Assembly: GCF_904846065.1 (NCBI RefSeq)
Contig: NZ_CAJGZV010000001.1
Coordinates: forward strand, 620,001-684,000
Direction of reading: 5' to 3'
DNA from: Psychrobacter immobilis
GTDB lineage: Bacteria > Pseudomonadota > Gammaproteobacteria > Pseudomonadales > Moraxellaceae
DNA length: 64,000 nt
Shown in pieces: positions 30,501 to 38,570 of this stretch. The position numbers and the translations under genes are program-made. The stretch's first letter is position 1, and every line of letters begins with the position of its first letter. The notes beneath the pieces were generated by a model. That model ran no database searches. It had not been told where the DNA came from and worked only from the letters and a program-made list of their open reading frames with translations.

Positions 30501-31076
30501 CAAGGACAGTCGCCACTATTAAAGCCATCGGAAACACCGATAAATAGTGCTCACAACGGAGTAGCAACGCCTACAGATTCACACATATATGCGCAAGAAA
30601 CAAAGAGTTGGGACAGCAGTCACCACCATTTAAGCCATCACTCTTTGGGGGCTAACGAAGGTGATGGGTTTGCTATTTTAGATTGGCAAGACGCGTTGAC
30701 CCGCTCAGCGAATAAGCCCGACTTGGCAGCCAAGCTTATCATTATGATGCTTGATACTATTAATGATGAAAAGCAGGCGCTGACGCAAGCGTGGGACGCC
30801 CGTGATCGCAGTATGCTAGCGCAAATTGCCCATCGCATCTTAGGCGGCAGTCGTTATACCGGTGTGCCGCAATTACGTCAGGCCAGTCAAGACCTAGAAG
30901 ATAAGTGCTTGCTGAATGTCCAACACACCACCCCTGCGCAGTTTGCCATGCTTGAGCCATATTATGCCGCATTAATAACAGCGTTAAATAACTTGCAGGC
31001 GCTGGATTTATCAGCCTATCCTCAGCTCAATTATCATCGTTTGAGTGAAAATGATATGACGTGGAAAATGATTTAG
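27528..31076 (+). CDS. gacS: GacS/BarA-type hybrid sensor histidine kinase
   Basis: Large tripartite phosphorelay kinase, expected to control a GacA/UvrY-type regulator and Rsm/Csr small RNAs. Numbered from ATG 27528 (1182 residues), membrane helices lie at about 14-38 and 185-208 around a periplasmic sensor domain. HAMP and coiled-coil precede HisKA (H317 in NISHELRTPLN). The ATPase has NIVGNAIKFTDSGD, QDSGKGIS and GGTGLGLVISKQ. A degenerate receiver-like segment (about 560-680) comes next, then the true receiver with D797 in IFMDIQMPRMSG and K in YVGKPIS, and HPt with H1102 in AHRILGGSRYTGV. The receiver carries an insert of about 55 polar residues, and a disordered Ser/Thr/His-rich linker of about 190 residues precedes HPt. 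GTG 27498 is another possible start. Confidence 0.93.
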   Translation: MAYKKRFDTSSAYGQLIILVFLPICILAAVGGILVFYETMRASNSEQEVLAEAVLIRYTPAIAELIPELLAQERQQADGEPNSDGEVRANDATQTTITKLEEIQDKLGRMQSEQHVQRIAIINESNQVLAAVGYGLNEAWPAIDTTKNFLSQQPTPIGTAYGSILGEFEGQKLWLLVDMDNEPLYIARYRIAMALVITGLFTILILLLSLNIYSKRWIAPIYELRLQLQRTHVDNLYQPIPVESDGELNLLQQDLVKTLRRLHRSFQELKDHAEQTEDDLRLAFDEMEMQNISIRNARDAAISTSQAKSAFLANISHELRTPLNSIDGFINLLARHGELNPEQDLYVQTIRKSSAHLLALVNDVLDFSKIEAGKLVLDRHEFDLYDTIYDVVDMLSPVSAEKGLRMAVLFYNDVPMRINGDALRLKQVLTNIVGNAIKFTDSGDVVVRVSLDDHRDNYLMISVQDSGKGISLADQKMLFQSFSQGDPSITRQYGGTGLGLVISKQLTRLMGGDIGFHDNAQENIANQGATFWFRMPAHVDVLEAATGQTIELPVLAPLASETDEFNVLVWINHTASIQVLKASLQYLPIKLTQANSLPGVLESLKEHGNYWDWVIVDDDTQDDMMALLKQIRLHYQGKLAVFGYQVAADQALLNRYHANILYEPLDKRQLYAMLDTQNRSTKKSVQEPRWTGVTVLAVDDHLPNLLVLDALLSELGIQVITASSGFDAIEIISKQQTKNIKTTKNDKQSLSNKTQISKAETRDEVNKKSNRTLYEEMNTDDKVATQDKGHIDLIFMDIQMPRMSGHEAARQIRNIENDDNRIPIIALTAHGLADERDKLIASGINDYVGKPISQPQLLQVLQKWLGRTTTMPQLTALPDTNLHSTDVHNTDVQVIDLSKENSHSTDSQNREAETYSTWPSDSTTIAYPMVKGDENNRHSDSNTINQPKITRPLSLKKIRDNYLRDSQPREDYRRETPRDTQPRYENLRLHKQGQSPLLKPSETPINSAHNGVATPTDSHIYAQETKSWDSSHHHLSHHSLGANEGDGFAILDWQDALTRSANKPDLAAKLIIMMLDTINDEKQALTQAWDARDRSMLAQIAHRILGGSRYTGVPQLRQASQDLEDKCLLNVQHTTPAQFAMLEPYYAALITALNNLQALDLSAYPQLNYHRLSENDMTWKMI

Positions 31077-31253
31077 AGATGATGGTTTTATGACACTGTT
31101 GGTTTATGACATTAAGGTTGAATCGAATCTTTGCAGTCAGTTATTGATGAGGTAGCGTCGTAACAAGGCTGTTAATATTGTTGTCATCAGCTTTAGACGT
31201 ATCGGCATCATATTTAGATGCCATTTCTATTTTATTCATGAATAAGGATTGTT

Positions 31254-32066
31254 ATGAACGCGATTGCCACTTACCAATATGAAACCTTACAAGTTAGTAT
31301 GACCGACAATATACTCACGGTAACCTTGAATCGCCCACACAAAAAAAATGCCATGAGCTTTAAAGTGGTGAAAGAGTTGATAGCTGTCGCAGAACGCATT
31401 GGTAAAGATAAAACGATACGTGCGGTGATTCTAAATGGTGCTGAAGGCACGTTTTGTGCAGGCATAGACTTAGGTGATTTGAATCATCCAAAAAATCAAG
31501 CGTTCGCCGTTTGGGAGCTGATAAAGCCATGGCAGAGCTCGTTCCAGCGTGTTTGTCTGGTATGGCGCGATGTGCCTGTACCGGTCATTGCCGTATTAGA
31601 AGGCTATTGTATCGGTGCAGGTCTTCAGCTAGCGCTGGCTTGCGATGTGCGTATCAGTCATCCAGATTGCAAACTGTCCATTATGGAAGCTAAGTGGGGT
31701 CTGGTACCAGACATGGGTTTGACGCAATCGGCGTTTGGCGTGGTACGTGAAGATGTGCTAAAAGAGCTTGCCATGAGTGCGCGTATCGTGACTGCCAGTG
31801 AGGGCAAAGCATTGGGTCTTGTCAGCCATTGCAATGAAGCGCCACTTGAGCAGGCGCAAAAGCTCGCTGCTGAATTTGCAGAGCGCTCTCCTGATGCGGT
31901 GTTGGCGAGTAAGCGTGTGGTCAATGCTATGTTCCAGCAGCCAGCCACTACTTTATATAAAGAAAAAGTATGGCAGCTTAAAATGATGCTCGGTCGTAAT
32001 CGCAAGCTTGCTTTAAGAAAAGCCAAGCAAGCCAGTACGGCATTTGGCAAGCGCCAGTTCCGCTAA
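31254..32066 (+). CDS. Enoyl-CoA hydratase/isomerase (crotonase) family protein
   Basis: Crotonase-fold protein acting on an acyl-CoA, probably in fatty-acid breakdown; the exact substrate is not evident. It has 270 residues. Oxyanion-hole segments are GTFCAGIDLGDL (about 64-75) and EGYCIGAGLQLALACDVRIS (about 116-135). SIMEAKWGLVPDMG carries an acidic residue at the usual catalytic position. The C-terminal helix region is KMMLGRNRKLALRKAKQ. AAGGA lies 5 bases before ATG 31254. It is a single gene between gacS and an MFS exporter. Confidence 0.88.
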   Translation: MNAIATYQYETLQVSMTDNILTVTLNRPHKKNAMSFKVVKELIAVAERIGKDKTIRAVILNGAEGTFCAGIDLGDLNHPKNQAFAVWELIKPWQSSFQRVCLVWRDVPVPVIAVLEGYCIGAGLQLALACDVRISHPDCKLSIMEAKWGLVPDMGLTQSAFGVVREDVLKELAMSARIVTASEGKALGLVSHCNEAPLEQAQKLAAEFAERSPDAVLASKRVVNAMFQQPATTLYKEKVWQLKMMLGRNRKLALRKAKQASTAFGKRQFR

Positions 32067-32383
32067 ATATCTTTTACTAATTATGCCGCTATGCTAACGC
32101 TCAGACCTATTTTGACAAATTATTGTGATTGTTTTTAGTTGTTATTGTTTGTTTTATTCACGTCATACCTCTATTGAAATGTGAGGGGATAGTACGATAT
32201 ATCACTATCCACTTGCGCCGCTGCATGCAAATGTGCACTAATGGTGGCAATGACCCTTGTTTTCAGTATTGAGTAAAGACTAAATATTAAAGACAATGGA
32301 AGCCTGAATAATACAATAACAATCACTAGGGTGTATTGAACCTTTATAACGATTCAATACACTCTATATAAAATGGTCTGAAT
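32067..32383 (+). other. Intergenic region between crotonase and MFS genes
   Basis: 317 bp, AT-rich, no gene, terminator or clear repeat recognised. It should carry the promoter of the MFS gene. Confidence 0.4.
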
Positions 32384-33643
32384 ATGTCTGCTCCAAAATC
32401 CTCTCTACCCAATCGACCCATTGCTTCTGAGCGCGTACGCTCTGCTGATTTGCCTGTTGCATGGATTATGATGCTTGGACTTATCGTGGCAGTGGGGCCA
32501 TTGTCTATTGATATGTATCTGCCTGCATTACCATCTATGGCAGATGACTTTGGCGTATCTACAGCCTTTATGGCCAATTCTGTTCCTGCCTATTTTTTAG
32601 GCTTGGTATTTGGCCAGCTATTTTATGGTCCATTTAGTGATCGTGTCGGTCGTGTTAAGCCTTTATATATCGGTATGACGCTATATGTCATCGCCTCCAT
32701 TGTTTGTGCGACTACTAATAACGAGTATGTATTGTTTGTTGGACGGACGATGCAAGCGCTTGGTGCGTGTGTTGGCGCGGTGGTCACTCGTGCCGCGATT
32801 CGCGATCGATTGACTGCTAAGCAAACCGCAAAAGCCTTTTCTATTATGATTTTGGTGATGGGTTTAGCGCCGATATTAGCCCCATCGCTTGGTGCGCTAT
32901 TTCTACAGTTTTTTAGCTGGCACTCTATTTTTTGGTTTTTGGCTGCTTTTGGCACGTTGAATTTATTACTCACAAAGTTTTTCTTCTTTGAAACGTTGAC
33001 GGAAGAAAATCGTAATGTACGTCCTGCAAGAGAAGTACTGAGTCAGTACTGGGACTTATTAAAAGACCCGACGTTCAATTATCCAGCGATTGGTGGCGGC
33101 CTGCTGATGGGGGCGATGTTTGTTTATATCAGTTCAGCCTCTGAGCTAATTATGGATACCTATGGGGTATCCGCAACCCACTTCGCTTGGCTATTTGGGA
33201 TGAATGCTGCTGGTTTTGTGGGTTTGACTCAGCTGAATCAGTGGCTCACCAATCGCTTTCGTATTTTGAGTATTTTGCGCTTTGGTGCGATGATGCAGGT
33301 TATTTCTGCAGGCGTGCTATTTGTAATAGGTCTATTTTTGGGTACTGATGCTTGGCTTCCACTGGTGCTGGCTTGTATTTTCTTCTGTATCGCAGGCTTA
33401 GGTCTTACTCAGCCAAATGCTTCTGCTATTGCGCTGGCCTTTCAAAAACGCCGAGCGGGCATGGCAAGTGCGCTACAAGGCTCGCTCATGTTTTCAGTCG
33501 GTATCTTTGGTGGATTATTATTAAACCTATTTCCAGTTAATCCCGTACTCAAAATTGGTATTGCGATGTTCGCGTTAATGAGTCTTGGCTGTTTTTTAAT
33601 TTGGCAGATAGATCGTAATTTAAATCTGGACGATGCGGAGTAA
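32384..33643 (+). CDS. Bcr/CflA-family multidrug efflux MFS transporter
   Basis: Inner-membrane proton-driven exporter with about 12 membrane helices in 419 residues. The N-terminal helix has VGPLSIDMYLPALPSMADDF, which is characteristic of the Bcr/CflA (DHA1) group. The MFS signature loop is YGPFSDRVGRVKPL, and motif C-like GRTMQALGACVGAVVTRAAI follows. The C-terminal half has GLTQPNASAIALAFQKRRAG and ASALQGSLMFSVGIFGG. The specific drug cannot be told. The ribosome site is weak. Terminator downstream. Confidence 0.9.
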   Translation: MSAPKSSLPNRPIASERVRSADLPVAWIMMLGLIVAVGPLSIDMYLPALPSMADDFGVSTAFMANSVPAYFLGLVFGQLFYGPFSDRVGRVKPLYIGMTLYVIASIVCATTNNEYVLFVGRTMQALGACVGAVVTRAAIRDRLTAKQTAKAFSIMILVMGLAPILAPSLGALFLQFFSWHSIFWFLAAFGTLNLLLTKFFFFETLTEENRNVRPAREVLSQYWDLLKDPTFNYPAIGGGLLMGAMFVYISSASELIMDTYGVSATHFAWLFGMNAAGFVGLTQLNQWLTNRFRILSILRFGAMMQVISAGVLFVIGLFLGTDAWLPLVLACIFFCIAGLGLTQPNASAIALAFQKRRAGMASALQGSLMFSVGIFGGLLLNLFPVNPVLKIGIAMFALMSLGCFLIWQIDRNLNLDDAE

Positions 33644-33690
33644 GCCAGAAGCTTTATAGTTTTTTGCACTAGAATCTTAAAAGGCATTCT

Positions 33691-33733
33691 TAAAAGGCAT
33701 TCTTACATTAATTATGTAGGGATGCTTTTTTTG
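33691..33733 (+). terminator. Intrinsic terminator of the MFS gene
   Basis: GGCATTCTTACAT pairs with ATGTAGGGATGC, giving a long stem with wobble pairs before seven T. Just upstream is a direct duplication of CTTAAAAGGCATT (from about 33676), overlapping the left arm. The rest of the spacer to 34012 is AT-rich and should include the promoter of the next operon. Confidence 0.8.
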
Positions 33734-34012
33734 TACTTTTTATTTTATTTTTTGCATAAGACTGCGCATAAAACAAGGACATATTACAAGTTTTCAGTCA
33801 TATAGATAGACTTATGTATGCCCTTAATATCCTTTATTTGCCATATATAACAAATTGTACGTAATAACTAAACATAATTATTGCAATCATAAAGTTAGGC
33901 AAGTATTATCAAACGTAACTTTCTGTAAGTAAGTATTGTGAAGATATTACCTAACCTTGCTAGATTGTCATTAATTAATATGTACAACCACGTGAAGCTT
34001 TAAGGGTAAATT

Positions 34013-34897
34013 ATGATGCAGTTATATCGAGTGTTACCAATTGTATTGAGTGTTGGCCTGTTTGGCTGCGGTAACTCTTCCACTCAAGAAAATGCCAATT
34101 CGACTGGTACGCCAGTAACAGAAAACAAAGATAATTTTGTCAGTAATTTGCCTGATACGGCACCAACATTAAAGGTCGCTATGACGGGTGATTTACCACC
34201 TTTCTCGTTTCAAGATGACTATGGCAATATGCAGGGCACGGACGTTGATTCCATTAGAGCTATCGGCGAGGAGCAAGGCTTTAAGGTCGAGTTTTATAAA
34301 GAAACTTGGCAAGATATGTTCGATAGTGTGGAGTCAGGAAAACGTGATTTAGCTATTTCTGGTATCTCTTATAAAGATGATCGCGCAGTAAGATACGGTC
34401 TATCAACGCCTTACTTTTTTAACCCAGCTACCATCATGTACTTGGAAGGTAAGTTTGATATCAAAGGCTTAAACGATATAAAGGGTCTAAAAACTGGTAC
34501 GTTGGCAGGTTCTAAAGAAGAAGATACTCTGAAACAGATGGGTAGCTCGGTTGAGTTGGTTTCAAGATCTACTGCATTTTTGGCTTATCAGGACTTAGTG
34601 CAAGGTAAGACTGATGTTTTCTTATACGACATGCCAGTGCTGCAGTACATCATAAAAGGTTATCCAGAACATAAAGTGAAGATTGTACCTTATGAAGCGG
34701 CAGACGCACCTTCAGCGCAACAAGTCGTATTAATGGCAAAAGAAAATACTCAGTTGATTAATACGGTTAATGAGGGTATTGCTAAACTGAAAGAAAAAGG
34801 GACATTTAAGGAAATTGAAGAGCGCTGGTTAGGTGAGGCTGTACCTGCATCTGCTGATAAGAGCAATTCTGATACTAATACTACGCAATTGAACTAA
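34013..34897 (+). CDS. Periplasmic solute-binding lipoprotein (SBP_bac_3 type), signalling operon
   Basis: Family 3 extracellular solute-binding protein, the kind that binds amino acids or related small molecules. The lipobox LFGC gives a lipidated Cys at residue 19, followed by a Ser/Thr/Asn linker. The two-lobed domain begins TLKVAMTGDLPPFSFQDDYG (about 56-75) and has GTDVDSIRAIGEEQGF, DLAISGISYKDDR and LKTGTLAGSKEEDTL. AAGGG precedes ATG 34013. No permease or ATPase gene is nearby; instead the next gene, 12 bp downstream, is a membrane CheA-like kinase. I infer that it acts as the ligand receptor of that system rather than in transport. Confidence 0.85.
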   Translation: MMQLYRVLPIVLSVGLFGCGNSSTQENANSTGTPVTENKDNFVSNLPDTAPTLKVAMTGDLPPFSFQDDYGNMQGTDVDSIRAIGEEQGFKVEFYKETWQDMFDSVESGKRDLAISGISYKDDRAVRYGLSTPYFFNPATIMYLEGKFDIKGLNDIKGLKTGTLAGSKEEDTLKQMGSSVELVSRSTAFLAYQDLVQGKTDVFLYDMPVLQYIIKGYPEHKVKIVPYEAADAPSAQQVVLMAKENTQLINTVNEGIAKLKEKGTFKEIEERWLGEAVPASADKSNSDTNTTQLN

Positions 34898-34909
34898 GGA
34901 ATTCTGAAG

Positions 34910-37120
34910 ATGGCAACCACTCCCAATGTTGACAATAAGCGCTATCAAGGTCTGATCATTTCAATTGCACTATTTTTATCGCTCATCGGTGCTTTGTTAG
35001 CCTTTACGTTCTATACCTCAAACTTATTAGAAAGAAATACCGCGTTAATTGACCAAACCAACCAAGTCGCTAATAGCGCGCAGGCGGTAATTAAAGATTT
35101 ATTCGATTTAGATAATAGCTATGGAGAAGATACGAACTCTCCACATATTCAGCGCGTTTTGGAGCGTTTGGAGGAAAATACGGCGTTGATTACCAGCTCT
35201 ATTGCTGCTATTGAGCAAGGTGCAACGATCACTGACGTTGATGGCAAAACTTATGATCTGCCAAAGATTGACAGCAACGCACAAGTAAACATTACCGCGG
35301 CTAATGAGCAGTGGAAAGCGTTAGAGCCTAAGATTCAAGCATATCTCAAAGATGCTGATAATATTATGGTTTCCTCTGAAGATGATCTGACCCAAGCCGT
35401 TGAACAAGCCAAGACGTCAAGTCTATTGATTAACGATTCGTTAGACAATTTGACCAAAGATGTTTTCAATAGTGCCGAACGCCAAGCGACGACCATTCGT
35501 CTTATTCAGGTACTTGGTGTTGCCGCCATCTTTACCTACTTTCTAATCTTTGTATTCTTCTTTGTACGTCGTTTACGTGAAACCGATGCTGAAGCGTTCG
35601 CTGCTCGTCGCGAGACGCAAGAGATTATGGAGACGGTAAATACGGGTCTATTCTTACTTGATAAAGACTTGAATATTGGTCAGCAGCATTCTCGCGCACT
35701 GAATGATATTATCGGTGAGGACAGATTGTCAGGAGAGAACTTTACCAACGTTTTACGTGGGCGTATTTCTGATAAAGATCTGAAAACCACACAGCAATTT
35801 ATTGAGCAGCTTTACAATCCACGCGTTAAAGAAAAATTGGTAGATTCTCTCAATCCACTGCACAAAGTCATGCTACACAACAATGCTGGTGATAAAGCAC
35901 AGAATAATCGCTTTTTAGACTTCAAGTTCTCACGTGTTTATGACAACAAAGACATTGCCCGTATTTTGGTCAACGTCAACGATGTATCAGATGCCGTATA
36001 TTTAGAGCAGCGTCTAGAAAAAGAGCGCTCGCAAAATGATATGCAGATTGAGATGCTCACCACGATTCTAAATGTAAATCCAAAAATCATTAATGAGTTT
36101 ATTGATAATACGCAGATGCACATTGAGAAGATGAACAATATCTTGAAAAATCCTGGTAGCTCTCAATACGAGCTTGAGGGCAAACTAAAAGCCATCTATC
36201 GCGAAATGCATAGCTTAAAAGGTGAGGCATCTGCGCTAAAACTGCACAGCTTTACTAAAATTGCCTCAGATGCAGAAGACAAACTGCACGCATTGCAAAA
36301 CCAAGGTCAATTATCTGGTAACGATTTCTTGCCATTGGCCGTACATTTGGATGACTTATTAAGCCTATCAAATACCATCGCAACCTTGGGCGAGCGTATT
36401 AACCGTTCAGCACCAGCGACTGCACCAACTGCAAATGGGTTAGATGACAATAGTGCTCAAAACAGTATGTCAAAAACGGTAGTGACTGACAGTCAGACAT
36501 CAAATCCTTCAATCAGTAGCATGGATACTGATATTGGTCAGGATATTGACCTAGATAATGAAGCAACTGATGACCATCTGTCTTTTTATAAAGCATTTGC
36601 AAAAGATATTGCCGCAAGACAAGGTAAGCAAGTAGAGCTAAAGAGTAATACGCTGATGCAAGCGGACATACCAGCGCATCTGGTAAAGCCGATTAAAGAG
36701 ATTAGCATTCAGCTACTACGTAATGCCGTGGTGCATGGCATTGAAGCGCCAAGTGTTCGTCATTCGATTGGTAAGACTGCGGTTGGGACGATTGATTTAG
36801 AACTAAAAGACAACGGCTCAGATTTCATGCTGATGGTGCAAGATGATGGTCAAGGTATTGATTATGACAGCATTCGTGCCAAGTTAAGCAGTGATGGTCG
36901 TTTTAGTACAGAAGAAGCCAGTCAGCTCAGTCAAAGCGAGCTGCTCAAACAACTGTTTTCTTCGGGTTTCTCTACCAAAGAACACGCAGATGAAGATGGC
37001 GGACGCGGTGTCGGTCTCGATATCATTAAAGCAAAAGTAAAAGATTATGATGGCAAGCTTAACGTAAACAGCGAATTTGGTCAGATGACACGGTTTGTTA
37101 TTACTTTACCAAAAGCTTAA
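34910..37120 (+). CDS. Membrane CheA-like histidine kinase without the CheW-binding domain
   Basis: 736-residue hybrid of a chemoreceptor-like sensor and a CheA core. Membrane helices at about 16-35 and 198-219 enclose a helical periplasmic domain resembling PilJ N-terminal sensors. A PAS-like domain follows (about 238-365; MNTGLFLLDKDL-type start, ETVNTGLFLLDKDLN), then a coiled coil and an HPt domain with H434 in EMHSLKGEASAL. After a polar linker come the CheA-type ATPase with N605 in LLRNAVVHGIEAPS, VQDDGQGIDYD, FSSGFSTKE and GGRGVGLDIIKAK. The protein ends directly after FVITLPKA, so the P5/CheW-like domain is absent. AAGGA precedes ATG 34910. Kinase activity is inferred from intact motifs. 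Confidence 0.88.
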   Translation: MATTPNVDNKRYQGLIISIALFLSLIGALLAFTFYTSNLLERNTALIDQTNQVANSAQAVIKDLFDLDNSYGEDTNSPHIQRVLERLEENTALITSSIAAIEQGATITDVDGKTYDLPKIDSNAQVNITAANEQWKALEPKIQAYLKDADNIMVSSEDDLTQAVEQAKTSSLLINDSLDNLTKDVFNSAERQATTIRLIQVLGVAAIFTYFLIFVFFFVRRLRETDAEAFAARRETQEIMETVNTGLFLLDKDLNIGQQHSRALNDIIGEDRLSGENFTNVLRGRISDKDLKTTQQFIEQLYNPRVKEKLVDSLNPLHKVMLHNNAGDKAQNNRFLDFKFSRVYDNKDIARILVNVNDVSDAVYLEQRLEKERSQNDMQIEMLTTILNVNPKIINEFIDNTQMHIEKMNNILKNPGSSQYELEGKLKAIYREMHSLKGEASALKLHSFTKIASDAEDKLHALQNQGQLSGNDFLPLAVHLDDLLSLSNTIATLGERINRSAPATAPTANGLDDNSAQNSMSKTVVTDSQTSNPSISSMDTDIGQDIDLDNEATDDHLSFYKAFAKDIAARQGKQVELKSNTLMQADIPAHLVKPIKEISIQLLRNAVVHGIEAPSVRHSIGKTAVGTIDLELKDNGSDFMLMVQDDGQGIDYDSIRAKLSSDGRFSTEEASQLSQSELLKQLFSSGFSTKEHADEDGGRGVGLDIIKAKVKDYDGKLNVNSEFGQMTRFVITLPKA

Positions 37121-37182
37121 TTAGAAACAGCAGGTATATTGTCAAGGATGACAAGCACTTCATTAAAGGTAATAGATCAGTT

Positions 37183-37545
37183 ATGCATAAGTTAATGATT
37201 GTTGATGATTCAAATATTATTAGAAATCGTATTCAACGCGCGTACGATTCAGGGCAGTTTATGCTGGTTGCGACGGCAACCAGTGGTGTTCAAGCCATTG
37301 AAAAGTTCAATGTCCATCGTCCTGATGTAATCACTATGGACTTGACCATGCCACAAATGGACGGGCTTGAATGCATTGAGAAAATCATTGCGATTGACCC
37401 TGAAGTACGAATTTTAGTGGTGTCAGCACTGTCTGATAAAGCCACTGGCATTGAAGCATTGTCGTTGGGTGCCAGCGGATTTTTGTGCAAGCCTTTTTCA
37501 GAAGAAGAGCTTGTAGAGTCTTTGTATGAGCTAATGCAAGACTAA
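37183..37545 (+). CDS. CheY-like single-domain response regulator
   Basis: Stand-alone receiver of 120 residues with no output domain. The acidic pocket is IVDDS (D8-D9), the phospho-acceptor is D53 in VITMDLTMPQMDG, the switch Ser is in LVVSALSD, and the conserved Lys is in FLCKPFSEEE. It is 62 bp downstream of the CheA-like kinase and 29 bp before the first CheX-type gene. It is therefore the probable phosphoryl acceptor of the kinase HPt domain. Its output partner is not visible here. Confidence 0.92.
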   Translation: MHKLMIVDDSNIIRNRIQRAYDSGQFMLVATATSGVQAIEKFNVHRPDVITMDLTMPQMDGLECIEKIIAIDPEVRILVVSALSDKATGIEALSLGASGFLCKPFSEEELVESLYELMQD

Positions 37546-37574
37546 ACCATTCAACGACTTAAGTAGATGTCATT

Positions 37575-38024
37575 ATGAAAGAACAAAAGCTACAGATTTT
37601 TTTAAGTATTATTAGTAATTATTTTAATCAGTTTGGGGGCGAGGAGCTTGTCGCTGACACCCCATATCTGTTAGAGAACAAACAGCCAAAAGTCCATGAT
37701 TATACGGGTGTGATCGGTATATCGGGTGGACAAAAAGGCGTGGTGTATTTTTCGGCAACCCGTCAGTTATTGTCCGCTATACTGGATAGCATGGGTGAAA
37801 CGGATAAAAGCGATGAGAATTATATCGATTTGGCTGGTGAAGTGGCCAATACCATCGCTGGTAATGCGCGTAAAGAGTTTGGCTCAGAGTTCCATATTTC
37901 TGTGCCGTTTGTATTTAAAGGCTCTCCACAAAGTATTGTGTTGCCGAATGATGAGCGTTCTTTTATCATTCCCATCACTTGGAACTCGCAGATAGGCGAG
38001 ATTGTGGTCTGTTTGCAGGATTAA
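37575..38024 (+). CDS. CheX-type phosphatase, first copy
   Basis: 149-residue CheC/CheX/FliY-family protein. The catalytic E-x-x-N motif is in DLAGEVANTIAGNARKEFG (about 95-113). It lacks the second motif of CheC, matching CheX. Known CheX proteins remove phosphate from CheY. Its position after a CheY-like gene supports that role. The downstream gene is a diverged paralogue of the same length. Both share a PYL-x3-K segment, a DY-x-GVI-x-ISG segment and the GNAR-x-EFGSEF segment. Confidence 0.88.
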   Translation: MKEQKLQIFLSIISNYFNQFGGEELVADTPYLLENKQPKVHDYTGVIGISGGQKGVVYFSATRQLLSAILDSMGETDKSDENYIDLAGEVANTIAGNARKEFGSEFHISVPFVFKGSPQSIVLPNDERSFIIPITWNSQIGEIVVCLQD

Positions 38025-38065
38025 CGTTGCTGCCACCGCGTCATAAAGATGGATATTAATATATT

Positions 38066-38515
38066 ATGGTTAAAGTAGAAAAATTGGGTGTGTTTCTGAG
38101 CTCAATCAATGCATTTTTTGCACAAATTGATGGCTCGGAAGTGTCCATTGATACCCCTTATTTAAATCATAACAAGAGTGCTGTTGGTTATGATTATAGC
38201 GGCGTTATCGAGATATCAGGGCCTCTTGAAGGCTGTGTGTATGTGAGTGCGCCAAGCGTGATGTTACGAGAGGTCATAAAAGTGATGGGCGAGCCTGACT
38301 CATCGATCACGATGATGAAAGATCTGCTCGGTGAGATGGCCAACACTATCTCTGGTAATGCTCGTACTGAGTTTGGCTCAGAGTTTATTATCTCGCCGCC
38401 GCATATTGTTGAGAGCGCACCAAGCGTGTCTTATTTGCCAAAAGATCGCCAAAGTTACGTCACGCCATTTACCTGGCGTGGGTATAAAGCGGTCATTGGT
38501 ATCTGTATCGCTTAA
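38066..38515 (+). CDS. CheX-type phosphatase, second copy
   Basis: 149-residue paralogue of the preceding gene with the E-x-x-N motif in LLGEMANTISGNARTEFG. The start region KVEKLGVFLSSINAFFAQ aligns with KEQKLQIFLSIISNYFNQ of the first copy, showing tandem duplication followed by divergence. It closes the five-gene unit and is followed by a strong terminator. Whether the two copies form a heterodimer or act on different receivers cannot be told. Confidence 0.87.
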   Translation: MVKVEKLGVFLSSINAFFAQIDGSEVSIDTPYLNHNKSAVGYDYSGVIEISGPLEGCVYVSAPSVMLREVIKVMGEPDSSITMMKDLLGEMANTISGNARTEFGSEFIISPPHIVESAPSVSYLPKDRQSYVTPFTWRGYKAVIGICIA

Positions 38516-38541
38516 TCTACAGCTGCTCATTTATTCAATAT

Positions 38542-38570
38542 AAAAAACGACGTTAATGCGTCGTTTTTTT
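38542..38570 (+). terminator. Intrinsic terminator ending the SBP-CheA-CheY-CheX-CheX operon
   Basis: CGACG/CGTCG stem with flanking A6 and T7 tracts, 27 bp after the second CheX stop. Confidence 0.88.
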
